DNA from: Salinisphaera aquimarina
GTDB lineage: Bacteria > Pseudomonadota > Gammaproteobacteria > Nevskiales > Salinisphaeraceae
NCBI RefSeq assembly: GCF_042643355.1
Contig: NZ_JBHRSS010000003.1
Coordinates: 496,001 to 560,000 of the forward strand
Length of the DNA stretch: 64,000 bases
Reading direction: 5' to 3'
A program made the position numbers and the translations under genes. The notes under the pieces are model-generated. The model was given only the letters and a program-made list of their open reading frames with translations, did not search any database and was not told the DNA's origin. Positions within the stretch are counted from its first letter, which is position 1. Each line of letters begins with the position of its first letter. This document shows, piece after piece, positions 34,642 through 43,072 of the stretch.

Positions 34642-35808
34642 CTATTTTTCGATCAGCGTCCAGCCGCCGTCGTGGATCTCGAGCATGCGGAAGGCCGACA
34701 GATCGAGCCCCAGGTGATCGTCGGCGCTCATGTTGAAAACACCGCCCACGCCCACGAAGCCGGTGGTGCTTTCGATCGCATCGCGCACGGCGGCGTGATC
34801 GGTCGAGCCGGCTTTCTTGATGGCGTTGACCGCGATCATCAGGCCATCATAGGCATGCCCACCGAACTGCGAGATGGGCTCGTTGAAGGTCTTTTCGTAT
34901 TCCTTCTCGTAGGCCAGCGCCACCGATTTCTGGGGGTCATCGTCGGGCAGTTGTTCGGCGACCAGGATCGCGCCCGCCGGCAGGCGTACGCCCTCGGCCG
35001 CGTCGTCGGCCAGTTCGATGTATTTCTTTGAAGCCACGCCGTGCGATTCATAGAACGGCAGATCGAGGCCTAGCTGCTTGTAGTTGCGGGTGACGATCGC
35101 CGGGCCCTGACCGAAGCCGAAGTTGAGCACCGCGTCGATGCCCTGCTTGTTGGCGATATTGGTCAGCTGCGCGGTCATGTCCGTGTCGCTGTTGTTGTAG
35201 GTCTCGTCGGCAACGATATCGATGCCGAACTCGGGCGCCGCCTTGAGCGTCTGCGTGCGGCCCGACTGGCCGAAGCCGCCCGAGCCGGAGATCAAACCGA
35301 TTTTCGTAAACCCACGGCTTTTCATGTCCTTGAGGATCTTGCGCGCTGCCATGAGGTCGGTATGTGGCGTCTTGAACACCCATTTCTTGACCGGGTCGAT
35401 GATCGGAATACCGCCGGCCAGCGAAATCAGGGCCACCTGCGAGCGCTCGACCAACGGCACCGCGGCCATGGTCGTGCCGGTGGTGCTGCCGCCGACGATG
35501 ACATCGACCTGATCGGAGCTGATCAGGCGTTTGACGAAGGTCCGTGCCTTGCCGGCATTGCCCGAGGTGTCGTAATGCACGAGTTCGAGCGGGCGCCCGA
35601 GCACGCCGCCGTCCTCGTTGATCAGATCGACCCAATGCTCGAGCGTCTTGAGCTCGGGGTCACCCAGGAACGACGCCGGCCCGGTCACGGACAGGAAGGT
35701 GCCGATCTTGATCGGTTCCTTGTCGCCGTCGCCCGCGGCGAACGCCGTACTGCCCAGCGCTGAAATCGACAGCAGCAGCGCCGCTGTGAGTAGAGTTCTT
35801 GTCTTCAT
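34642..35808 (-). CDS. Branched-chain-type ABC transporter substrate-binding protein
   Basis: Periplasmic type I binding protein of the LivK/Peripla_BP_6 family, 388 residues, with a signal peptide (MKTRTLLTAALLLSISALGS, cleavage near AFAAG). It begins PIKIGTFLSVTGPASFLG, typical of the family. The gene is last in a five-gene importer operon (H-M-G-F-K) and is followed by a strong terminator. GAAGGAGAT precedes the ATG. Such systems next to aromatic pathway genes often import aromatic acids or their precursors; here phenylacetate or benzoate are guesses. Confidence 0.92.
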   Translation of the reverse strand: MKTRTLLTAALLLSISALGSTAFAAGDGDKEPIKIGTFLSVTGPASFLGDPELKTLEHWVDLINEDGGVLGRPLELVHYDTSGNAGKARTFVKRLISSDQVDVIVGGSTTGTTMAAVPLVERSQVALISLAGGIPIIDPVKKWVFKTPHTDLMAARKILKDMKSRGFTKIGLISGSGGFGQSGRTQTLKAAPEFGIDIVADETYNNSDTDMTAQLTNIANKQGIDAVLNFGFGQGPAIVTRNYKQLGLDLPFYESHGVASKKYIELADDAAEGVRLPAGAILVAEQLPDDDPQKSVALAYEKEYEKTFNEPISQFGGHAYDGLMIAVNAIKKAGSTDHAAVRDAIESTTGFVGVGGVFNMSADDHLGLDLSAFRMLEIHDGGWTLIEK

Positions 35809-35871
35809 GACATCTCCTTCATTTGTCCCACCTTTTTATCCTGCCGGCCAGGGCCGGCCTCGTTCTCGTAT

Positions 35872-36633
35872 TCAGGGCGTGTCCGCCGCGTCGTCCGCCA
35901 TGCCCAGATAAGCACGCTTGACGTCCGGATGATCGATGAGTGTCTTGCCGGTACCGGTAAGCTTGATTTCGCCAGTTTCCAGCACGAAGCCGTGATCGGC
36001 GATCGCCAGCGCGGCGGAGGCGTTCTGCTCGACCAGAAGAATCGTGATGCCGTCGGCGTTGAGCTTGCGGATGATCTCGAAGATCTCCGCGATCAGCAGT
36101 GGCGCCAGGCCCATGCTGGGCTCGTCGAGCAGCAGCAGGCGCGGCCGGGCCATGAGCGCGCGCCCGATCGCCAGCATCTGCTGCTGACCACCGGAGAGCA
36201 TGCCGGCCACCTGACGGCGTTTTTCGGCGAGCATCGGAAACAGCTCATAGACCCAGGCGATATCCTTGTCGACCGCCGCGCCCGTGCCGCGCGTATAGGC
36301 ACCGAGGGCGAGGTTGTCGGCCACCGACATGGGCCCGAAGATCTGGCGGCCTTCCGGCACCTGGGCAATACCGCTGGCAACGCGTTTCTGGGCCTTGAGG
36401 CGGCTGATGTCCACGCCGTCGAAATGAATGCTGCCGGCGCTGGCCGGCTGCACGCCGGAGAGCGTGTTCAGCAGCGTGGTCTTGCCGGCCCCGTTGGCGC
36501 CCACGAGTGCGACCAGTTCACCGGCGCGCACCTCGATATCGACATCGCGAAGCGCGGACACGGCGCCATAATGCGAGTGCAGGCCGCGCACGCTCAGGAG
36601 CGGTCCGGCGTCGGTGGCATGGATCGCGTTCAT
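35872..36633 (-). CDS. livF: ABC transporter ATP-binding protein, LivF-like
   Basis: ATPase of 253 residues with Walker A GANGAGKTT (about residues 43-51), signature LSGGQQQMLAIGRAL and Walker B LLLLDEPSMGLAP. It pairs with the LivG-like ATPase and the two permeases in the adjoining genes. The ATG at 36633 overlaps the livG stop by 4 bp. The longer open frame to 37413 is an antisense-like shadow over livG. The gap of 63 bp to livK suggests cotranscription. Confidence 0.93.
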   Translation of the reverse strand: MNAIHATDAGPLLSVRGLHSHYGAVSALRDVDIEVRAGELVALVGANGAGKTTLLNTLSGVQPASAGSIHFDGVDISRLKAQKRVASGIAQVPEGRQIFGPMSVADNLALGAYTRGTGAAVDKDIAWVYELFPMLAEKRRQVAGMLSGGQQQMLAIGRALMARPRLLLLDEPSMGLAPLLIAEIFEIIRKLNADGITILLVEQNASAALAIADHGFVLETGEIKLTGTGKTLIDHPDVKRAYLGMADDAADTP

Positions 36634-37391
36634 GCGCCCCCCAGATAAGCGGATACGACATCGGGGTCGTTCTGTATGGCCCTGGGCGTACCCTGCGCCA
36701 GCCGGCGCCCGTAGTTGAGTACCAGCACGGTATCGGAGACCTCCATGACCAGCTTCATGTCGTGCTCGACCAGCACCACGGTCACCCCGCGCGCGGCGAC
36801 TTCGCGAATCAGCGCGCCCACATCGCGGGTCTCGTTGGCGTTCAGACCTGCCGCCGGTTCGTCGAGAAACAGCAGCCGCGGCTCGGCGGCCAGCGCACGG
36901 GCGATTTCCAGGCGCTTGAGTGCGCCGTAGGACAATTCGCCCGGTTGCCGGTCTATTTCGCGTTCGAGCCCGACAAAGCGCATCAGCTCGGCGGCCTTGT
37001 CGCGGCAGTCGCGATCGCCGGCGCGCACCGACTTGAGATGCAGCAGTGCCGACAGAAAACGTCGATTCAGGCGCAGATGGCGGCCGACCATCACGTTCTC
37101 GATCGCCGACATGTTCATGCAGATCTGCAGATTCTGGAACGTGCGCCCCAGCCCCTTGCGGGCGAGTTCGTAAGGCGCCAGGCCGCGCGTGTCGCTGTCC
37201 TCCACCAGAATCCGGCCCGCGGTGGGCGTGTAGATACCGGTGAGCAGATTGATCAGCGTCGTCTTGCCGGCGCCGTTGGGCCCGATGATCGAGTGAACAT
37301 GGCCCGGCTCGATGGCAAACGACAGCTGCGACACGGCATCCACGCCGCCAAACGTCTTGGTCAGATCGACCGCTTCCAGAATCGCATTCAT
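36630..37391 (-). CDS. livG: ABC transporter ATP-binding protein, LivG-like
   Basis: ATPase of 253 residues: Walker A GPNGAGKTT, the long LivG-type insertion around GRHLRLNRRFLSALLHL, the signature LSYGALKRLEIARAL and Walker B LLFLDEPAAGL. LSYG in place of LSGG is normal for LivG. Overlaps livM and livF by 4 bp at either end, showing tight translational coupling. ATG at 37391. Confidence 0.93.
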   Translation of the reverse strand: MNAILEAVDLTKTFGGVDAVSQLSFAIEPGHVHSIIGPNGAGKTTLINLLTGIYTPTAGRILVEDSDTRGLAPYELARKGLGRTFQNLQICMNMSAIENVMVGRHLRLNRRFLSALLHLKSVRAGDRDCRDKAAELMRFVGLEREIDRQPGELSYGALKRLEIARALAAEPRLLFLDEPAAGLNANETRDVGALIREVAARGVTVVLVEHDMKLVMEVSDTVLVLNYGRRLAQGTPRAIQNDPDVVSAYLGGA

Positions 37392-38338
37392 CGCCGCACG
37401 CCCGGCAGTACACGAGTGAGCGCTGGAATCAGGCCGCGCGGCATGAAGATGATCACCACCATCAGGATCAGGCCGAAGATCATCATCTCCATATCGTCGA
37501 AGCCGGTCAGAAACTGCGGCAGCAGAGTCAGGATCACGGCGCCGATGACCGCGCCGAAGGTCGAAGCCATGCCGCCGAGTACGACCATGGTCACGAACTC
37601 GATCGAGTAGATGAAGTTGGCCAGATCCGGCGTCACGAATCCCGAATAATGCGCGGTGAGCGTGCCGCCGAGCCCGGCGAGCACCGCCGAGACGACGAAT
37701 ATCAGCACCTTGTAGCTGATCGTATGCACGCCCACGACCTGGGCGGCGACCTCGGACCCGTGTACCGCGCGCAGCGCCCGCCCGACCGGCGAGTCGATGA
37801 GGTTGAGAGCCAGCCATACGGTGAGCACCAGCAGCACTGCCACGAGCGCGTACCAGTACACCTCGCTGTACAGGTTCATGCCCGCAATCGACAGCGGCGG
37901 CGCGACCATGCCGTCCGGTCCGCCGGTGATACCGGCCTCGGTACGCAGAATGATGGAAATGAGAATGCCGAGCCCGAGCGTGGCCATGGCCAGATAATGA
38001 CCGGACAGCCGCAGGATCGGGCGGGCGACCAGGAACGCGAGAACACCAACCACGACCAGTGCCGCCGGTATCGACAGCAGCACGGGCCAGCCGTAGTTGG
38101 CACTCAGGATGGCGGTGACATAGGCACCGAGGCCGAAAAACCCCGCATGCCCGAGGCTGATCTGGCCGGCATAGCCGATCAACAGGTTCAGCCCGACCGC
38201 CACCAGCGCATTGATCAGCACATGAATGGCAACGTCGTATTGATAGGGATTGGCAAAGCCGAACGGGGCCGCGGCGAGCACCAGTGCGAGCACGGCCAGG
38301 CCCAGGCGCGGCGTGAGGATATTGCCGAGCCGGTTCAT
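37388..38338 (-). CDS. livM: ABC transporter permease, LivM-like
   Basis: Membrane permease of 316 residues with about eight to ten hydrophobic helices. The segments GYAGQISLGHAGFFGLGAY and GLGGTLTAHYSGFVTPD are conserved in LivM. Start overlaps the last base of livH and stop overlaps livG by 4 bp. It forms the translocation pore together with the LivH-like protein. Confidence 0.93.
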   Translation of the reverse strand: MNRLGNILTPRLGLAVLALVLAAAPFGFANPYQYDVAIHVLINALVAVGLNLLIGYAGQISLGHAGFFGLGAYVTAILSANYGWPVLLSIPAALVVVGVLAFLVARPILRLSGHYLAMATLGLGILISIILRTEAGITGGPDGMVAPPLSIAGMNLYSEVYWYALVAVLLVLTVWLALNLIDSPVGRALRAVHGSEVAAQVVGVHTISYKVLIFVVSAVLAGLGGTLTAHYSGFVTPDLANFIYSIEFVTMVVLGGMASTFGAVIGAVILTLLPQFLTGFDDMEMMIFGLILMVVIIFMPRGLIPALTRVLPGVRR

Positions 38339-39213
38339 TACACACGCTCCGAGGCGCGCGCGCCGAACAGACCGCTGGGCAGCAGAAACAGCACCAGCAG
38401 GACGATCACGAACGGCACCGCGTCCTTGTATTCCGAGGACACATAGCCCGCGGTGAAGGCCTCCATGAGCCCGAGCAGCAGACCGCCGACCACCGCGCCC
38501 AGCGGACTGCCCAGCCCGCCCAGCACCGCAGCGACGAAGCCCTTGAGGCCGAGCATGACGCCGACGTTGTAGGCGGTGAGCGTGATCGGTGCGGCCACCA
38601 CGCCGGCCACCGCGCCCAGGCCCGCGGCGAGCGCGAACGAGAGCATGAGAACGAACTTCGGATTGATGCCCACCAGGCGCGCCGCATTCGGGTTATGCGA
38701 CACCGCGAGCATGGCCTTGCCGATCAGCGTGCGCTTGAAGAACCAGGCCAGCAGGCACACCACCACCGCACCCACGCCCAGCACCCACAGACTCTGGGGC
38801 AGGATCGTCGCCCCCCACAGCGTAATTGGCGTATTGCCGGTGAAGGCCGGCAGTGCGTGGATCGACTTGCCCCACAGATACTGGGCCGCGCCGCGCAGAA
38901 ACAACGAAGCCCCGATCGTGATGATGATCAGCGGCACGATGTCGGTCGTCTTGGCCTGCTCCAGCGCCAGCTTTTCGAGCAGCACGCCGGCGACCACGGC
39001 GAGCGCAATCGCGCAGACGATGGCCAGCGGCATGGGCAGGCCGTACTGCATCAGCATGACCGCGCCCATGCTGCCGATCATCAGAAACTCGCCCTGGGCG
39101 AAATTGATGATGTGGCTGGCGTTGTAGATGATCGTGAAGCCCAGCGCGACCAGCGCATAGGTCGAACCCGACGTCAGGCCCGAAAACAGGTACTGCATGA
39201 ACTCAGCGAACAT
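38338..39213 (-). CDS. livH: ABC transporter permease, LivH-like
   Basis: Membrane permease of about 291 residues, first gene of the liv-type operon. The motif YNASHIINFAQGEFLMIGSM, and GLGSPLGAVVGGLLLGLME near the C-terminus, are diagnostic. Start is ATG at 39213; a second ATG at 39198 and a longer frame from 39306 exist, but the hydrophobic conserved region begins just after MFAEFMQYLFSG. The 646-bp space upstream to greB holds its promoter, which I could not identify with confidence. Confidence 0.92.
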   Translation of the reverse strand: MFAEFMQYLFSGLTSGSTYALVALGFTIIYNASHIINFAQGEFLMIGSMGAVMLMQYGLPMPLAIVCAIALAVVAGVLLEKLALEQAKTTDIVPLIIITIGASLFLRGAAQYLWGKSIHALPAFTGNTPITLWGATILPQSLWVLGVGAVVVCLLAWFFKRTLIGKAMLAVSHNPNAARLVGINPKFVLMLSFALAAGLGAVAGVVAAPITLTAYNVGVMLGLKGFVAAVLGGLGSPLGAVVGGLLLGLMEAFTAGYVSSEYKDAVPFVIVLLVLFLLPSGLFGARASERV

Positions 39214-39859
39214 GCCGAGCCCCCACCGAGCCATCGCTTGTGGCGCCAGCCAAGATCGCGGCACGTCGCTGACCTGCAGCCACGGGCGACAAAACGCTAA
39301 AGGCACGCATCATCGAGCGCCCAATATATCGATCGAACCCACCTGTTCTCTCCTCACCGCCGCCACCGCCTGCGCACGTGTCGGCATGCTTTTATTTTTG
39401 AACGACTGGCGTGTCGTCCGCCAGCAGTGCCCCCCGGCGTCCACACCGACCGGAGTCGACCATGGCCGCCATCAGAAACGAGCCGAGCAGGCGATGTCTA
39501 TTGATCAATCGTCGTGTGTCGTACGGACTGCCTTTCGCAGCGCGCCGACACCGTGCAATGACGTCGGTTTTTTCTCATGCGGCGCACACGCCTTCAGAAC
39601 CCATCACCGGCAGTTACGCGCCAGATCACGCCGGTTCTACGGTTCAGCGACCATAAGCAAGACCCCCGGCGGCCCGCCATGATTTTCTCGCTCAGACATC
39701 TGACTTAAATAATTGCTGACACTTTAGTCGTACTCTTCGATACGCGGCCAAAACTTCAATCATGCCTACGTTGAAGGCCGTCCTGCAGTGACTGGCTCTG
39801 CACAGTTTGCATCCCCCCATTAGACTGATGGATCGATTTCACCCAGGCCTACCGACACT
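39214..39859. other. Intergenic region between livH and greB
   Basis: The two flanking genes diverge. There are short frames but none with codon use or a motif to support a gene. On the minus strand GAGGAGAGAACAG precedes a GTG opening a 10-codon frame (39342 leftwards), which could be a chance leader. The part near 39640-39730 is AT-richer and likely holds promoters; no clear -35/-10 pair is evident. Confidence 0.4.
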
Positions 39860-40345
39860 TTGGCGCAACGCGACTACATCACCCGCGCCGGCTGGCAGGC
39901 GCTCGCCGATGAACTCGACTATCTCTGGCGCGAGAAGCGCCCCTTCGTGGTCGGCAAGCTGGCCGACGCGGCTGCCGAAGGCGACCGTTCCGAGAACGCC
40001 GAGTACATCTATCGCAAGAAGGAACTACGCGAGATCGACCGGCGCGTACGCTATCTGAGCCGGCGCGTGGATGAACTCACCGTGGTCGATACCATCCCGG
40101 ACGATCCGGATCGGGTGTTTTTCGGCGCATGGATCGATGTGGTCGACGACGAAGACGAAAGCCATCGCTATCGGATTGTCGGCTCGGACGAGACCAACGC
40201 CGGCTCGGGTGCGATCAGCCTGAACTCGCCGGTGGCGCGCGCGCTTATCGGCAAACGCCGGGGCGACAGCGTCCACGTCACTTTGCCAGGCGGCGAGCAA
40301 GACTATGAAATCGAGGCCGTGTATTACCAGCCTCCCGATACCTGA
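39860..40345 (+). CDS. greB: Transcription elongation factor GreB
   Basis: Cleavage factor that rescues backtracked RNA polymerase, 161 residues. The coiled-coil N-terminus has YITRAGWQALADELDYLW and the acidic tip GDRSENAEYIYRKKELREID; the C-terminal FKBP-like domain contains NSPVARALIGKRRGDSV. The ORF starts with TTG and no strong ribosome site, but the N-terminal alignment with GreB is exact. The longer LWREKRP insertion distinguishes it from GreA. Confidence 0.93.
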   Translation: MAQRDYITRAGWQALADELDYLWREKRPFVVGKLADAAAEGDRSENAEYIYRKKELREIDRRVRYLSRRVDELTVVDTIPDDPDRVFFGAWIDVVDDEDESHRYRIVGSDETNAGSGAISLNSPVARALIGKRRGDSVHVTLPGGEQDYEIEAVYYQPPDT

Positions 40346-40383
40346 GCCGCGACCGGCACCGCGCGTGTAACATACAGCCGGAC

Positions 40384-41652
40384 ATGCGCCTGCTTCCCTC
40401 TCTCGCGGCAGACAGCGTGCTGCGCGATATCGCATTCGCGCAGCTGCTGACCGGCCGCATCACCGCCACCCTAGCCACCCAGATCCAGTCGGTCGTGGTG
40501 GGCTGGCAGTTGTATGCGATGACGCTCGACCCGCTCACCCTGGGCTGGGTCGGTCTGGCCCAATTCCTGCCCATGGCGCTGCTGGTCCTGCCCGCCGGCG
40601 ACGCCGCCGATCGGCTCCCGCGCCGCCTGATTCTGACGACCAGCTGGCTGGTCCAGGCCGTGGCGGGCGTGCTTTTCTTCGCCCTTACACTATCGGGCGC
40701 CGACTCGCCGGTCGGCTTCTACGGCGTGCTCGTACTGTTCGGCATGGCACGCGCGTTTGCCGGGCCGGGGATGCAGTCGTTATTACCGCAAATCGTGGGT
40801 GAAGCACGCCTGCCCAAGGCCATCGCCTGGAATTCATCGGCCTTCCAGGTGGCAGTGATCGGCGGCCCTGCACTCGGCGGCGCGGTCTATCTGCTCGGCC
40901 CGTCCATCGCCTACGCACTGTGCGCCATTTTGTTCGCCAGTGCCGCGCTGGCCGTCGGCCTGATCCGCCGGCCGTTGCCCGCACGCGCGGATACGTCGCG
41001 CCAGAACGCCTTTGCCCGCTTCACCGCCGGCATCGTCTATGTGCGCACCCGCCCGATCATCCTCGGCGCCATCTCGCTGGACCTGTTCGCGGTGCTGCTG
41101 GGCGGCGCCACCGCGCTGCTACCGGTCTATGCCCACGAAATTCTGCATACCGGCCCAGCCGGGCTCGGGCTGCTGCGCAGCGCGGTGGCCGTGGGCGCCT
41201 TCACGATGGGCATTTATCTGGGGCGCAATTCGCTGACCCGGCACGCGGGCCGGACCATGTTCGCGGCGGTGGCGATTTTCGGCGCCGCGACCATCGTGTT
41301 CGGTGTATCGACCAGCTTCCTGCTGTCGTTCGTCGCCCTGATGATCATGGGCGCCTCGGACATGATCAGCGTGTTCGTGCGCTCCACGCTCATTCAGTTG
41401 GCCACGCCGGACGCCATGCGTGGGCGGGTCAACGCCGTGAACATGCTGTTCATCGGCGCCTCCAACGAACTCGGCGAATTCGAATCGGGCGTGACCGCGG
41501 CCTTGTTCGGCACCGTCGGCGCGGTGGTGATCGGCGGCGCCGGAACGCTGGCCGTGGTCGGCGCCTGGATGCTGCTGTTCCCGGCGCTGCGGCGCGTCGA
41601 TCGGCTGAGCGACGTCGCCCAGTCCCCGCCGCCGGCCAAGACGGCCGACTAG
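40384..41652 (+). CDS. MFS transporter, EntS/DHA3-like
   Basis: A 422-residue major facilitator with twelve predicted helices. The loop 2-3 motif GDAADRLPRR (about residues 72-81) and the second-half FARFTAGIVYVRTRPIILG are typical of the MFS_3/EntS group, which export siderophores or drugs. It begins 38 bp after greB and its 3' end overlaps the convergent efflux adaptor gene by 4 bp. The substrate is unknown. Confidence 0.85.
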   Translation: MRLLPSLAADSVLRDIAFAQLLTGRITATLATQIQSVVVGWQLYAMTLDPLTLGWVGLAQFLPMALLVLPAGDAADRLPRRLILTTSWLVQAVAGVLFFALTLSGADSPVGFYGVLVLFGMARAFAGPGMQSLLPQIVGEARLPKAIAWNSSAFQVAVIGGPALGGAVYLLGPSIAYALCAILFASAALAVGLIRRPLPARADTSRQNAFARFTAGIVYVRTRPIILGAISLDLFAVLLGGATALLPVYAHEILHTGPAGLGLLRSAVAVGAFTMGIYLGRNSLTRHAGRTMFAAVAIFGAATIVFGVSTSFLLSFVALMIMGASDMISVFVRSTLIQLATPDAMRGRVNAVNMLFIGASNELGEFESGVTAALFGTVGAVVIGGAGTLAVVGAWMLLFPALRRVDRLSDVAQSPPPAKTAD

Positions 41653-42668
41653 GCGCCGGTGCCGATCTTGCCGCTCCGGGTCAGGCGCTGTGCCGCCGGT
41701 GCCTGGGCGGCGCTGGACTCCACGTCTTCCGGCGGCGGCACCAGGCCATCATGCGGAAGCGTATCGTCATCGGCGGCGTCATCGGTTTCGGTATCGTCGC
41801 GGATATGCACGGTAGCGGTCAGGCCCACGCTCAATGGCAGCTGACGCGGATCGCGGTCGAAGCGGATGGTCACCGGCACGCGCTGGGCCAGGCGCACCCA
41901 CTCGAACGTTGGATTGACGCTGGCCAGGTTCTGTTCGCCCGGCGCGTTGTTGGGGACCGCAATACCGCGGGTGATGCTGGACACATGGCCGCTGAACTTG
42001 CCATTGCCCGCCATCAGGCGGATCTCGGCGCGATCGCCGATCTGAATATGCGGGAGCTTGGTTTCCTCGAAGTAGGCGGTCACCCGGAAGGTATCGGCGT
42101 CCACGAGCGTGAGCACTTCGCTGCCCTCGGCCGCGTAGTCGCCTTCATTGAGCAACAGATGGGTGACATAGCCGTTGACCGGCGAGCGCACGGTGGCCCA
42201 CTCGATATCCTGCTGGGCCTGGGTGACTCGGGCCTGGGCCTGAGCGACGGCGGCGGCGGACGCTTCAGCCTGCGCATGAGCACGTTGCACGTCCTCGTTT
42301 GAGACTGCCCCGCGCGGCAACGAGGACAGACGGCGGGCGTCGCGGGCATCGAAATTCTGTTGTGCCTGAGCCTGCCGGAGCGATGCCTTGGCGGCGATCA
42401 ACGCGTTCTGGAAACGCACCGGCTCGATACGAAACAGCAAATCGCCGCGCTTGACGTAGCCGTCGTCGGCGACCGCGACCTCCGCTACCGTACCCGATAC
42501 TTCCGGCGCGATATTGATGATATTGGCCTGCACGCGCGCGTCGCGTGTCCAGGGCGCATAGACATAATGCTGCCAAGCCGCCCACGCCAGCACTCCGGCG
42601 ACGGCCAGTACCAGTAACGTGGCCGCCACCCGCAGCACGATGCCCAAGACTCGACTCGATCCGGCCAT
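41649..42668 (-). CDS. HlyD-family membrane fusion protein, AaeA-like
   Basis: Periplasmic adaptor of 339 residues for an aromatic-acid efflux pump. One N-terminal helix (residues about 13-32) is followed by a biotinyl-lipoyl-like segment (VSGTVAEVAVADDGYVKRGD), an alpha-helical hairpin rich in alanine and glutamine, and a beta-barrel domain (VTIRFDRDPRQLPLSVGLT). It accompanies a DUF1656 protein and a FUSC-family pump as in aaeXAB. A gap of 200 bp separates it from aaeX; the C-terminus is unusually acidic and proline-rich. Confidence 0.88.
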   Translation of the reverse strand: MAGSSRVLGIVLRVAATLLVLAVAGVLAWAAWQHYVYAPWTRDARVQANIINIAPEVSGTVAEVAVADDGYVKRGDLLFRIEPVRFQNALIAAKASLRQAQAQQNFDARDARRLSSLPRGAVSNEDVQRAHAQAEASAAAVAQAQARVTQAQQDIEWATVRSPVNGYVTHLLLNEGDYAAEGSEVLTLVDADTFRVTAYFEETKLPHIQIGDRAEIRLMAGNGKFSGHVSSITRGIAVPNNAPGEQNLASVNPTFEWVRLAQRVPVTIRFDRDPRQLPLSVGLTATVHIRDDTETDDAADDDTLPHDGLVPPPEDVESSAAQAPAAQRLTRSGKIGTGA

Positions 42669-42868
42669 GTGTTAGCGCTTCCCTCGCGGCGCGGTCGCTG
42701 TAACGACACGACAACCCGCCGCGCCGCGCCGTCTGCGGTGGAATCGCGACGCAGCTCGGGCGCATTGATTTGAAAACTCGGCATTCATGTAAGAGATCAC
42801 AACACAGATGAGGGTGTACGTGTTCGGCATGCCGACGCACGATGAAAAACAGATCGGCAAGCGGACGC

Positions 42869-43072
42869 TCATGGCCCGAGCCAGAGAATGATCGAGGCCA
42901 GAAGGCCCGCGAACAGAGCCGCCTCGGCCAGCGCCGGATGCCAGAAGATACGATAGAAATGCACACGTGCCAGAAACCATCGCACAGGGAGATAGACCGC
43001 GGTAGCCAAGGCCAGAAACACGAGAAACGACGGCAGATAAATGCCGCCGATCTGAACCAGATCAAGCCACAT
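42869..43072 (-). CDS. DUF1656 small membrane protein, AaeX-like
   Basis: A 67-residue protein with two hydrophobic helices. The opening WLDLVQIGGIYLPSFL and central RWFLARVHFYRIFWHPALAE are typical of DUF1656/AaeX, which accompany p-hydroxybenzoate efflux pumps. ATG at 43072 overlaps the end of the FUSC gene by 11 bp; a longer reading from 43087 is possible. Role within the pump is not established. Confidence 0.85.
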   Translation of the reverse strand: MWLDLVQIGGIYLPSFLVFLALATAVYLPVRWFLARVHFYRIFWHPALAEAALFAGLLASIILWLGP

